Assembly: GCF_014066305.1 (NCBI RefSeq)
Contig: NW_023501038.1
Span: 434,001 to 498,000 of the forward strand
DNA from: Letharia columbiana
Lineage: Eukaryota; Ascomycota; Lecanoromycetes; Lecanorales; Parmeliaceae
Direction of reading: 5' to 3'
DNA length: 64,000 nt
The notes below the pieces were generated by a model, which worked only from the letters and a program-made list of their open reading frames with translations, searched no databases and was not told where the DNA came from. Below, one piece after another: positions 1 to 11,059 of this stretch (positions within the stretch are counted from its first letter, which is position 1; each line of letters begins with the position of its first letter). The position numbers were made by a program, and so were the translations under genes.

Positions 1-1245
1 GACCAACTTACCTCATGTCCGTCTGAGTATCTTATCGCTGCAAAGGTTGTGCAAACATCTTCGTACTCGTCTTGGACTCGTGTACAACACATGCAGGCTG
101 CCAGGAATTGATTGCACTCAGGCCAGCCGCATGGGCCCCTTCTCTTCAGTGGCTTGCAGGACACGGGTGATGGCTCAAGAAGATCAGGGGAAACGCATGG
201 CATACTCACCTCTCCGTCTTCATTCTCCTCACGTCTGGGCTCTGCCCCCACTCTTCCCCAAATCTCCTTTGAATGTGCAGCTTGTCTTCTTAATCTCTTT
301 GTATTGATAGGTCTGTCTAAGGTTGCTTTTGCTGCTATGAAAAGAGCTCAACGTGCCATACTCGTTTGGAGCTTACTCTACCGTGGTCTGCATTATGACT
401 TGCATGTACATTTGCATGTACATTGCTATCCGCGGGCTGAACCTTCTTTTGAAGACTTGCCTTGGCAGAATCAGCCCCATATGTATACGCTTCAATGTTG
501 CACTTTACTACAATTTATCGTCACCGCCGTTGTCCACAACTTGTTTCATCTTATCTAAGATCCTCGGAAATGTCACAACAGACTTGAGCCGGTCTTTGGA
601 GAATAGTAAAAGTCTGTAACTTGTCCTTTTCTTCTTTCTTATACAACGTCCCAATTCGTTCAGTCGCTGGCGCCAAGCCTTCACTAGCGTCCTGCACAGG
701 GCAGTATGCAGAAAGTCTCCTCTGCGGTCTGGGATATTTGCGGGGAATTTAATCTGCGAAGAGACTGAAAATCTCCGCAGGAGCGTTTGATTGAAGGCGA
801 TGTCAAACTTTTACAATGACCTGTATGCATGTGCAACGGCTGGTATGCACATCATCACACAGGCCATTGGGCAGGCAGTCTCCGATCATCAACGATAAGC
901 CAAATCAACCAGCCTAGCTTCTCCAAAGGTTTAGGTTGAAGAAAGATTATCAGTCTGTGCATGCATGCATGCTGCATCCAATCCCAAATCCCTGCACAGT
1001 CAATGGGCAGCAATATGTCGATCTTCAGTGGTAGGCCTTGATCAGGCGGGTCAACAGCCTGGTTCCCATGACCTCTGTCACTCAATTTGATATTGAATTT
1101 AGAATGTTGCGGAGCGAAACCAGAGACCCCTCAGAGCGGATCCTTCCACATAAAGAGAATCCAGTCCTGTCATCTTGTATTCTATAATCTTCTCGTTGAA
1201 TTTCGGCCGACATCCTCCTTCTTGACACCTCCGCTTTCTGTTGCA
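1..1245. other. Non-coding stretch upstream of the terpene synthase
   Basis: No reading frame here looks like a real protein; the short open frames on both strands have no recognisable motif and no plausible splice partners. A small direct duplication of a GCATGTACATTT motif lies near 400-425. The last part must hold the promoter of the terpene synthase that starts at 1246. Confidence 0.5.
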
Positions 1246-2808
1246 ATGAGTAGAGGCCATCCTGAGGCTAAGGCCGCCTGCCGTGACAGGCTTTACTCAC
1301 CACGCGTCGGCTTCCGAGCAGGCCTAGTGAAAGTTTTTCAACGATACGTGGAGCGAATCTTCTGCTCCCAGACTCGGAGCACATCCTCCATTCATGCACG
1401 CCCCACGTCGTCTCGATCGAAGAAACAATCACGGCCGGTGTCCTTGATCGAGGAAGAGAACCATGTGGCGAGACAAATCCGAGACATCTATTGTAAGCTT
1501 CATGCTACTCCACTTCCACATAGCTTCACTAAGGATATTTAGCGTCTCGTCTTCGTGCTCCTCCCACGCCGCCTCGTGGCCGATTTCTTGCCCAAGCCGT
1601 TCGCAGTGAGAGACTTCGCCAAGAGTATACTCTGACTTTGCCTCTTCCCTCAGGCAGGGCTTCGCTGGCCGGAGATATTCGGCATGCGACGTCCACTATC
1701 GACCTTACCAGGTTTTTGGCCGGTCTACCAGGTATTGCTGCACCTACCATCAAGAAAACAAATCCGGAAGACCTCGTTGGGAGGATGTTCCCACCCTGGG
1801 CTACTTCTTGCGGAGCTCGCCACGTCGCTGCTTGCTTCTGGTCATGGCTTTGTGTGCTCGACGGTAAGCCGCAGTGTGACACCTGTCAAAATAAAACTAG
1901 TCTCCGACGCGTGGCTATTACTCCGTGCCACCTAAATATCGTGTCAAATAGATGCTCATTACATGACAGACCTGACCGAGAACAAAGACACCCGGATTGC
2001 GCTAGAGAACATCGTCTCCATCCTATCAAGATCCCCCTACGATCCCCTGCCTTCGTCTCCCTTGGCCGTGAGTCTCATGGGGGCTTTCCATAGTGCAGTA
2101 CAGACGGCTTCTATTACGAATCAAAACCCTCTTGATCCCGTGGATCCAATCCGTGAGCCTTGGAAAGAAGTCTTTTGGTCAGAGGTCGCCACGGTCGCGC
2201 GCGCCTTGCTGGCAGAACAGGATCTGGATGACCAAAAGTTTACCATGCAGGAGTGGCTGGACTTACGTGTTCTTACAATTTCTGGTAGCTTGCCACCTTT
2301 CTTGATCCGATTCGCTTTCCTTGTTTGTCGGTGTCGATTCCGTTTTCATCGCAACGTCTTTGCATTGCCTATATATTCCCCTCTTCCCAACTCTTCCTCG
2401 CATTCATTCATTCAAAGCTAATACATATATATTCCTCCCACAGCACGACCTCTGCTTGTCCTGTTGCAAGCGTCGTTCGGCCTCCCCGCCTCCTCAGGGC
2501 CCCTAGTCATCGGGCCTCTGAAGAACCTGCCGCTGATCCTAGGGTTACAAAATGATATCCTGGGATTCGACAAGGACTTCTCCTCAGGCAATCCACTCTC
2601 CGCCGTGCAGCTTCTTATCCGAGACGGAATGGACAAGAAGAACGCGCTTCTGCGGATCGTCGGTCTCCACAACCGTTTGGTGATGGAGATGACGGTGGAT
2701 GCAGAGGACTTCGACGGCACCGACCAAGAGAGAGACTTCGTCACTGCAGCGTCGAGATGGCCCAACGCCATGGCCCTGTGGATGGTCTCTTGCGAGCGGT
2801 ACAAGTGA
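1246..2808 (+). CDS. Class I terpene synthase (terpene cyclase)
   Basis: Predicted exons are 1246-1492, 1543-1863, 1952-2284 and 2444-2808, giving 421 aa. The frames join exactly through GT-AG introns of 50, 88 and 159 nt. Class I terpene synthases ionise a prenyl diphosphate and cyclise it, using Mg2+ held by two acidic motifs. The first motif, DDAHYMTD, is at about residue 189 and is created by joining exons 2 and 3. The second (NSE/DTE type) is NDILGFDKD at about residue 337, with Gly instead of the usual Ser/Thr and Asp instead of the final Glu. The conserved C-terminal RY pair is present (SCERYK, residues 419-420). The N-terminal 90 residues are basic and poorly conserved, so the start is less certain than the rest. 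No P450, prenyltransferase or other tailoring gene is adjacent, so a cluster is not evident. The product cannot be read from sequence. Confidence 0.82.
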
Positions 2809-3768
2809 CCGTCCGAGACAAGCGAGGAGAAAGAAGATTGTAAGCGAGGAGAAAGAAGATTGTATGACTGCCGTGGAGTGCGACGGAGGCCAATTGTGGA
2901 TTCGAGTTGGTGCTGGGATGGGGACTTTGTCTTGGGTGTTGTCTCTTCCCCTCTGCTTGGAGTTTTGGCGAAACGCTGTACGAGATACCCCAACGCAAGA
3001 GGTTCTACTTTGGAACCCTTGACGCGATTTGTATAAAGCTGGCTGTCATTGTAAATATCGAATCCCACAAAGAAAAACCTTGGAAACATCACACTCTCTC
3101 ATTCTCCTGATCCCAAACCAATGCAATCATTCATCTGATTGCAGCCCATCCATGGACCAGGGTATAGAATGAGCGCTTGCCACGTTCCCATCACGGCACC
3201 TAGCCATCTACATACAGAATGTAAAGCGTACCTGTGCGAACGTGATCCTCTGCCGACATCCCTCGCGTTGCGCTGCCATCCTCTGGACGGGAAGTCAATG
3301 ACTGGCGCCGAGGAACGGCATAGGGTATCTTACGGTACGGTGTCGGGACTCACGGTATCTTTAGCCAAAAAAAAGTTGTGCGTAGCTCTCGCTTTGAGAG
3401 TTGGCTCGGTCCTGACACATTGTGGATTGACCGTGGTGACGGTACATGGCAATACGTGGATAAAGGGGGGGGGGGACCAGCCAGGAGCGGAGACAGGGGA
3501 CAAGGAAGTTTTCATAGATGTGTACTGCGCATAAATTGCATCTCCGTATGTTCAAGTAGCTAGCTCAGCAATTACATGGTGTCTCTTCCAGCGTCTCAAC
3601 GGCCATCGCTTCTCCAAATGTGACCTTTCCGGGTAGATGACGACTTTTGGACGAACGGCTGGGAACCCTCCCCCCAGCTTTCAACCACCTACGTCCTCGG
3701 ATTCACGTCTGCGAACAGTAATAGCAAACAAAAGGAACGCGGGCTACGCGTGCATTCGAACCTGCCTC
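2809..3768. other. Intergenic region between convergent genes
   Basis: No convincing gene. It contains a short tandem duplication of a purine-rich GCGAGGAGAAAGAAGATTGT motif directly after the terpene synthase stop (about 2820-2862) and a run of G at about 3466-3474. The open frames on both strands have no recognisable motif. Both neighbouring genes end here, so 3' untranslated regions are expected. Confidence 0.45.
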
Positions 3769-4794
3769 TCACATCATCATCGCAACTCCCACTGCACCTC
3801 CAACCACCAGCACCATCTCCTTGCACCATCCCCTCATCATAGGCGCTTCTCCAGTCTGTAGTCTAGGGCTTCCAGAAGATGATCCTGCGGTTGCGACGCC
3901 CGCTGTGCCTGTGGGCGTATCTGCCGCAGCTGCACCTGCACCAACGATGGTAACTGCTGTGACGACAGATTGACTGCCATTAGGAAGTGTGCTCGTGTGC
4001 ACGACGGTGCTGGTTATGGAAGATTGTGTCATGCTGCTTGATGGGGTTGAGCTTCCGGGTGAGGGTGAGATGGTGTGTACTCCGCCGCCGACAGTGGAGA
4101 CGATGGTGAGGCCTACGCTGTTGGTACTCGTGATGACCTCGCCATGTGTGAGGGAGGCTGAGGAGGTGGCGGTAGTGGAAGGCGATTCGCCTGCAGAGGT
4201 TGAAGCTGAAGTGGTTGAGTGTGAGTCTGAGCCAGCAACAATTGCTCCATTGGATGAAGTGCTGGTCGACGTGATGGTAGAAGGCATGCTGGAGCCTGCC
4301 CCTGCAAGGGTTGTGCTTGTATCCGTGCTTGGACTTGAAGTTGTGCTCGACGACAAGCCTCCACCTTGAGGCACGGGTGTAGCCAAGCCTGTATGGGATG
4401 ACTCAGGAACACTGGCGGCAGGCGTGGTGGTCGTGGTGGTCCCGTTGCTTATCTCTTGGGCGCGCTTGGCCAAGTCCTTCTTGATGTCCTCCATAACGTT
4501 ACGCTTGGCAATGTTCACAACGCTGGTGGCTAAGGATGGCTCATCTTTGTGTATGGCTTCCACTGCCGTGCGGTCGTCCTGGAACATGCCGTGCTTGAAT
4601 TTCTTCGGCGAGAGATCGTGCAGGGCGGCATGTAGGGATGGCGCATCGACTTGATCCAGCAGCTTTTGGAGTCCTGCGAAGCCCGACTCTTCCTCTTGGT
4701 TTTGCGGGCTTTGGTGTAGTCGGTGTGCCTGCACGAAGGAGGAGAAGAGGGTGAGGAGTAAGGACATGGATAGAATGTCGCGTATGGAATGCAT
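3769..4794 (-). CDS. Secreted Ser/Thr-rich protein, probably GPI-anchored or tail-anchored
   Basis: Single-exon frame of 341 aa from ATG at 4794 (an upstream in-frame ATG at 4821 would add 9 residues). The N-terminus is a typical signal peptide: MHSIRDILS, then a hydrophobic core ending ..SSFVQA. It is followed by a 90-residue charged segment with FAGLQKLLDQVDAPSLHAAL and AIHKDEPSLATSVVNIAKR, which looks like a small folded or helical domain. Residues ~120-310 are a long low-complexity Ser/Thr/Gly/Ala stretch likely to be heavily O-glycosylated. The last residues, MVLVVGGAVGVAMMM, are hydrophobic, as in GPI-anchor signals. Function is unknown; a cell-wall or surface protein is the best inference. 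The Ser/Thr stretch also leaves long open antisense frames, which are shadows. Confidence 0.7.
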   Translation of the reverse strand: MHSIRDILSMSLLLTLFSSFVQAHRLHQSPQNQEEESGFAGLQKLLDQVDAPSLHAALHDLSPKKFKHGMFQDDRTAVEAIHKDEPSLATSVVNIAKRNVMEDIKKDLAKRAQEISNGTTTTTTPAASVPESSHTGLATPVPQGGGLSSSTTSSPSTDTSTTLAGAGSSMPSTITSTSTSSNGAIVAGSDSHSTTSASTSAGESPSTTATSSASLTHGEVITSTNSVGLTIVSTVGGGVHTISPSPGSSTPSSSMTQSSITSTVVHTSTLPNGSQSVVTAVTIVGAGAAAADTPTGTAGVATAGSSSGSPRLQTGEAPMMRGWCKEMVLVVGGAVGVAMMM

Positions 4795-6784
4795 GATGAG
4801 AGGGTGTGGCTCTCGACTCAATCAATGAGAGGGAGAATTTAGGATGGTAAATACGGTAAAGGATCTGAATGCGCTGCAGGTCAGTCAGTACAACGACGGA
4901 ACACAAATAAGCTTCCCAGCTCTGCCACGATCAATAGAGTATCAATGGAGTAAAGCATCTGCCGCGAAGGCTTGAGCAGAAGGTACAGTTGCGACGAACC
5001 TCTAGGTGATGCTGAGCGAGTGACTGAGGCCGAAATCTCGTTCTTGTACGAAGGGGCAGGATGCTATGATGATGATGGACGGTGAAGACACGGATGGCAA
5101 GTTGCAAAGCTGAGACGGCGCAAGCGAGCGTGATTACGAAGAAGGCAGTGTCTTCGACACGGTCCAATGGATGAGTATCTTACAAGAAATAGGAAAAGAG
5201 CAGAGGCAATGCCTGCGTCAGAAGGTTGACAGGAAATACGAAGACTCCGCCGAGGAAGAAAGTGATGAGGATGATGAAGAATTTGGACTTCTTCGCATCC
5301 ATGGGATGCGCCAAGTTTTTCTTTGGGGAATAGCGTGTTTCTATTCTCGGATCAGTGACGAAGTAAGCGATAACTGTGACTGTCCTGTCTAAGGGAGGGG
5401 TATGCCGTAATGAGCTTGCGATATGATTGGCCCCCGAAGCGAGGCACGAGTGTAGGGCTGGCCATAGGTACCCCGGCTAGCCGCGAGTCTGAATTACTGA
5501 GACTAGACTGTCCTCACTCTGTCGACAATTTGCTCGGTAAGTACTTGGTGAAGTGAGTAATTACTCGCGAAATTGAGGTCTATATGGTCTACGTTCTCTA
5601 ACATGCGCTGTATGTTCAAGAGAGACTGGTGGCGTGTTGCTCATGAGTTCCCTTCTAGCAGCGTCGATGAAAGCGTATGATGGCGAAACATGCAAACTTA
5701 CCGAGTATATACGGACGAGAAAATGCTCGTTACAAAGAGAAATTATTCTCATAATACTCACGGCCCGTAATTACCTATGCTCGATTTCCGGATGCTCGCT
5801 ACTGCGGGAGTACGAGTAGGAATATTGTTGCACTGGCTCGACGGATGAAGGTAAACATACCCTCAGAAGTAAGGTCGGGTAAGCTTACTGGGCTGCTTGA
5901 CCTTCCAAAAGGTTCTGGATTTCAATCAATCTTCTGTCCAGGACGTAGGTCATTGAATATTTCGACACAGCTCATAGCAGCATATATTATGCCTGAACTT
6001 TCTTTCGGCTAACTATGGTTTGGTAGTGATTTCTACGATCCAGAACAATGTTGCTACCGGCTGAGATGTAGTCCCTTTCCAACATACGTACAGCCCGACC
6101 AAATCTCCGCAATCAATTCCTGCATCCCCGTGTCAGCACAAATGGCAACCGATCTCTTTTCGCACTTCAGACAAGGTGCCACAAAAAACAGATGGTAGCA
6201 GGATGCGTTAAGAGTTGCAATTGCAGAGGCAAGGAGTCAAGTGGACTTTTGTGGGGGCTTTCTATCCTTGAAGCACTCATCCAATACTTTTGGATCTATT
6301 ACACAGAGGTTGCGGCAATAAGAAACGTGATTACCATTGAACGTGTAAGAGTTGAAAAGAAGGCAGCACCGCAGACTGCCACCTTCTCTGACGCCTTGCC
6401 TGCTTCTTGTGAAGAGAGACTACACCCGTAATTAACACGCCTGTGTACTGTACGGTCATGCATTGCGGTCTAGGTGAAGGTCGCCAGCGATGGGCATTCA
6501 AGTACAGACCTCTAGATGATTCGTTGGAAAAGCGGGAAAGGGGCACAATCCTTGTTCCAGAGTCCATCGTATAAGAGCGTGACTATCTAGACACGCAAAG
6601 AGATCCGCCGGCGACCCAGCCGCGTAGAATCCTATAGGCCAAACAGTCTCTCCAATTAATCGAAGCAGGGGTATCCTTCCATGCCAACCCATATCAGTCC
6701 CTTCTCTCATATTTTCTCAACAATCTTTTGGCACATGGGACAAAAAAGAAAATCTCGAGGTCATTATTTTCCCTCTCTCCATCA
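4795..6784. other. Intergenic region, about 2 kb, no secure gene
   Basis: Mostly non-coding. The only item worth noting is a 40-codon minus-strand frame at 5180-5302. It begins MDAKKSKFFIILITFF and is almost entirely one hydrophobic segment; it could be a tiny secreted or membrane peptide, or chance. A possible donor (GTAAGA) overlaps its stop codon, so it might also be a first exon. The remainder, 5400-6780, shows nothing gene-like on either strand. Confidence 0.35.
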
Positions 6785-9653
6785 TTATTGCGCGACAGTT
6801 GCCTCTCTCTCTTTCTCCTGCGTACCTGCTGCTATAGGCTCAATTGACCTTCCTCGAACTGGCAGACCTTCTTGCGCGATGGCGCCAAGACTGCCTAGAC
6901 TTTGTTTACTCGCAGCATGCTCGCTACCTGCACGAGGTGGACTTTTCGCCCTCTCTTTCTCGGCTTCGCGCTCTTTTCTTTCTTCTTTAGCGTGGGCGAC
7001 CTTGGCTTTGATCCAGCCAAATGGCCCTTTTTTCTCCTTTTCATCCACACTGTCCTTCTCCTTGGCTATTTCTCTATCCTTGGATGGCGTAGACTCATTG
7101 CTAGAGTGTTGGATGCCCAATGACTTTGCTGCTTCGGTGTCAGTAGTTTGCTGTGTTTGGTGTGAATCAACTGTCGTCGACTTTCGTGGCCTTCCTTCGC
7201 TCACGAGAGAGCTCGTGCTTTTTTCTGCGACGGCACTTGAGCCTAATCGCGACGCTCCTGAAGTCGCTGGAGCTTTACCGTTGCTGGGTTTGGCGGTAGA
7301 TGATAGTCTCCATCGGTGTTTCTTCTTCGTCCCAGCAGCCGCCCCACCGTCAGTGTGCTCTACCTCAGAATCCTCGGTAGCAGAAGTCCTTGAATGTATC
7401 GAAGGGGCTGGAGATCTTGAAGGCTTTAGGGCGGGACTGACATCTCGGCTACTGCTCGGTTGTGATACATGGAATGCGCTAAGTTTATCCAGCTCACCTA
7501 TTCGGGGCGGTAGTCCAGATGGAGGTGTTGCGTCTGTGTTGGCAATTACAGGAGGTACGTGCGACAATGAATCGCTGGCCACTTGAGTGCTAGAGCCGGG
7601 CGTAGGCATAGGCGTGAAAAATCCTTGGTTGGACGGCGATTCCGGCGCGCCGTGTACCAATGAGTGTGTCGAGCTTTGAGCGCTAGCGTTAGGTGACAGC
7701 TCTGGAACTCGCTTTTTCCTCAACTTGTTGGGTTGGCGCACATCCTTGCGATCGTTGTCACTCGACGGGGACTTTGAGAAAATGTTCTTGCGTTCCCGAT
7801 TAGGTGTACCCGAAGTGATCGTGGTGTTGACTCCACCATGTTCTGCCGTTCGTAGAGAAAGCTTCTCGGTCGATGGTGGCTTTTCTCTGCTGGTTTTTCT
7901 GGCATTCGATTCTTTTGCTTCTGGAACAGAGTTCAGGCTTGAAGGACTATGAGTATTAGGAGCGATTTGTGTGGGAGTTGAAGGAGAGCGAGTCTCTGAA
8001 GTTGTGGGGGCTAATTTAGATCCGGGTGATAATGTTCGAGGCGAAGTCAAGATATAAGCTCCCGGCGAGAGCTTGGTAGATGTAGGCGTCGATGGCTCCG
8101 CATTTCTGAATCGAGCCGAAGGGATGGCTGGCGACTTCTTCGACGGGACGGTGTTACTCCTTTGAACACCTCCTCCGGAAGTAGTAGCTGCCAGTGGACT
8201 TCCAGGAGCTGGAGAGCCGGGGCTTGGAACATTGCTTGAGGATCTAGAGTTCTTCGAAGAGACAGACACGTTCCTCCGGACGCCCCCCTGCTTTCTAAGG
8301 CTGTCTGCACCTGCACTTGCGTTTGAAGCTGACCTGCCCAGGCCCGCTTGAGAAAGCCTGGTTGGCGTATTTGGTCGACGTTGAACGCCGCCTTGTACTT
8401 CTTTGACAGTCTTGTCGTCCGCTGCAGTTCCACTCATACCAACCAGGAAGTTGTCCTGGTTTTCAATGAGAAAAATGATAACATCTTGACTAAGCCGGTA
8501 TTCCGGAGGCTCCATGTCATGGCTTGGATGTGACAACATTCCTGGCTGAAATATTGCAGCTAAATTGGCAGACGTCATTCGATTGAGTTCGGACTTGGAA
8601 GCAAATACAGCAAGGAGGTCCAGAATATACAGAAGTAGCTGGCGATTTAATGGCGGTAATTCTGTGATTAATCGTTGGTAGGTTGTTATAGCTCCTTCAT
8701 GATCGAAATCGCCCACATCCTGAGCTTGGGCTTCCATATCGCCAACCGCTTGGGCTTGATGACTTCGAAGAGGATCTCGGCAACGTTCATAGAAGGTGAG
8801 GGGGACGATAGGCTGTGGCAGACGATTCAGATATCGCCGCAAGATGTTGGCTGCATCGTGGACGGTGTACCCTGTCCAGTCAAGTCCTTTGCCATAGCGA
8901 TCAGGAGAGTCAAACAGTACTTGTAGCTCCTTGATACGTCTTTCAGAGCCGCTTAGCCGAAAGATGCCCTCGACGTCGGTAGCTGAAGCCGAATTGTAAG
9001 AAAATGCGCCAAAAAAAGCTGGGTGTACATGGTCTTACCTTTCTCTTTGAGAAAGACTCCACATTTTGCAACGACTATCGGTACATATCCATATACGTAA
9101 CTCTCTCCCTGTTCGTTTGTGAGAGAGATGGCGACATTTGCATATTTGATGCTGACTTCCAGCGGAACGCCGAATATGCCGACGGGAGCTTGTACTGTTT
9201 TGACGGACATGTCAGCATATAGAATGAGCACCAGCTCAAGCGAGAAGATAAAAGATTGAAGGGTGTATTCAGGGACTCAGGCTACGATGATGCCGTCGTG
9301 GGTTGGGCAGAGCCTCGCACGAAAGTTTGGTCATTGCGGTGAGCTCAGACCACGTACTTCAAAGAGCAAGAGTATCTTTGAGTGCTTGATGAAATGATTC
9401 TCTATTCACAATCGGGTAGCCCTCGAACGCTCTCCTGCTGCTCGCGCCTTCAGGATCACAGAAGGACTGGCCATTGACGTAGCAGAACAGCAAGCTCACC
9501 TTTTTCCTCTTCTCTCCTCGCATTCTTTTTGAAAGTTTTCCACCATGATGCGAGATCACGCTTTGAGGGTGGAGATGCAGCGTTCTGCGTTGCGAAAGGT
9601 ATTTGCTGCTGTGGAGCGGCAACGGCTGATGCCGGAACGTTGTTCGCAGCCAT
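6785..9653 (-). CDS. Rho GTPase-activating protein, Sac7/Bag7 type
   Basis: Exons 9653-9500, 9194-9039 and 8982-6785 give 835 aa; introns are 305 and 56 nt. RhoGAPs accelerate GTP hydrolysis by Rho GTPases and so control actin polarity and the cell-wall integrity pathway. The N-terminus has KRDLASWWKTFKKNARREEE, followed by the RhoGAP domain at about residues 55-260. The domain starts with GIFGVPLEVSIKYANVAISL, carries the arginine finger in EGIFRLSGS (Arg about 112), and ends with NLAAIFQPGML. This order and wording match fungal Sac7/Bag7-like proteins. The C-terminal ~550 residues are Ser/Pro/Thr-rich and disordered, ending in a highly charged stretch (about 760-810) with many Lys/Glu. The first two exons are invisible in simple open-frame views because the big frame opens mid-domain. 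A 300-residue antisense frame over this gene is a shadow. Confidence 0.9.
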
Positions 9654-10618
9654 ATTGAAGACAATTGCTAGCAAGGAAGTATTTCCTGAACGTTTGTGAT
9701 ATTTTGCGATTCTGACGAGGATTTGGTCACGATCGACCCTGGTCCCAAAATAGATTCCGACCGTCCTGCTTCACCTGACCAAGGAATTTGGAGTAATGCG
9801 CATTCCTTCGCAGAATCTTCAAAGTGATATAGTTCCCGTGCGCGACCTAGGCAGGTTGCTTGTATGGCGCGATACCCCTTAAGTCTGCGACTCAGGCGTG
9901 CCTGGATTGTTGTCGCGCCGACGGCCACGCGCCAATATTACTGGCTTAGCCCTGCTATCCTGCTGTAGGGCGACCGTTGTACCTGTTTCAAATTCGCTGT
10001 ATCTTAGGGCGGTAGACTCGCTCTGAAACGTTCCCTGGATGTGTGCCAGGTGTCAGAGCTGGCTGATGTTGATCTGACAGCTGTTGCTTTTCTGAGCCAG
10101 TTGAGTGGTCGTTCAGCCTTCCAGACGAGGTTGGCCAAAACGGTAGCTCGTTGGATAGCAGCAAATTCACTGCATGAATATCGCGAAAGGTACTGCACCA
10201 GCCGTAGAAAGGGAGGAGGGATCTCGAGCCTTCGGTTGGTATAGTCAGGTCAAGCTTCGCGGGGATTTGCAGCTGACAGGTGCCAATGCGCAGTGGATCC
10301 TTTTGTGCTGGGCAAGTGAGACGGAGAAACAGGTTCCAAGCAAGACAAGACAGGCCTACAAACCAGTGACCCTGTGTTTATAGGGACTTTTTGAGTGTCG
10401 TGCCTAAGGAGGTTGGAATGAGAAATTGACAACTGCACTAGTCTACACACGGGACACATCCATGCTGCCGTAGTCCAACTCTTTAGCGCGCGGGTTCAAA
10501 ACTGTCTCCGATTCTTTAAACACCTAGACCTTCAACATAAGCTCCATTCATCACACATCAAACGCACAGGAGCTTTGTTTCACTGCTAATACGGAGGACA
10601 TCTTGTGGAAACAACAGA
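9654..10618. other. Divergent intergenic region between RhoGAP and TIM9
   Basis: No gene recognised. The region must contain the promoters of both flanking genes, which are transcribed away from each other. Short open frames on both strands lack motifs. Confidence 0.5.
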
Positions 10619-11059
10619 ATGGATGGGTGAGTACCGAAATGGCAAATACTACAAAGTATCTAAGAGTACTGGGCATCTTACTGACATTGCCCTTTCTACC
10701 AGACTCAATGCACAAGAGCAGCGTGAGCTGCAAGGTCGGATGGAAAAGAAGCAGATGAAAGAGTTCATGACTGTGAGTCTGGTCCTAATCCGTACCCTTG
10801 GTCACTGCACACCAAGGCACTCAATCTATCAAATTTCTCCTTGGCTTTGCTCATCACGTGCAATTAGATGTACTCGAGGCTGGTCCAGAGATGCTTTGAC
10901 GACTGCGTGAACGATTTCACAACAAAATCTCTTCAATCAAAAGAGGAAGGCTGCGTAATGAAGTGTGTTGACAAATACCTAAAAGGATCGGAGAGATTGG
11001 GACAGCGTTTCCAGGAACAGAATGTCGCCATGCAATCAGGACAGCTGCCAGGCCGATGA
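10619..11059 (+). CDS. TIM9: Mitochondrial intermembrane-space chaperone Tim9
   Basis: Exons 10619-10626, 10703-10772 and 10868-11059 give 89 aa. Tim9 pairs with Tim10 in a hexameric chaperone of the mitochondrial intermembrane space that escorts hydrophobic carrier precursors to the TIM22 translocase. The diagnostic twin CX3C motifs are CFDDC and CVMKC, separated by the usual spacing, with the typical surrounding helices ([17 protein letters not shown] and [17 protein letters not shown]). The first exon has only 8 coding nt (Met-Asp plus two bases of Gly), giving an N-terminus MDGL expected for this family. Introns are 76 and 95 nt. Length is normal for Tim9. Confidence 0.93.

Noticed and set aside
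3740..3770. GGTTCGAAT-like T-loop on the minus strand, possible tRNA
   Set aside because: The flanking bases do not form a T-arm and there is no D-arm or anticodon arm.
3989..4369. 126-codon plus-strand frame rich in Val/Glu
   Set aside because: Antisense shadow of the Ser/Thr-rich secreted protein.
6681..7586. 301-codon plus-strand open frame
   Set aside because: It is antisense to the Ser/Pro-rich tail of the RhoGAP gene, has no motif, and its composition is the reverse complement of that low-complexity coding sequence.
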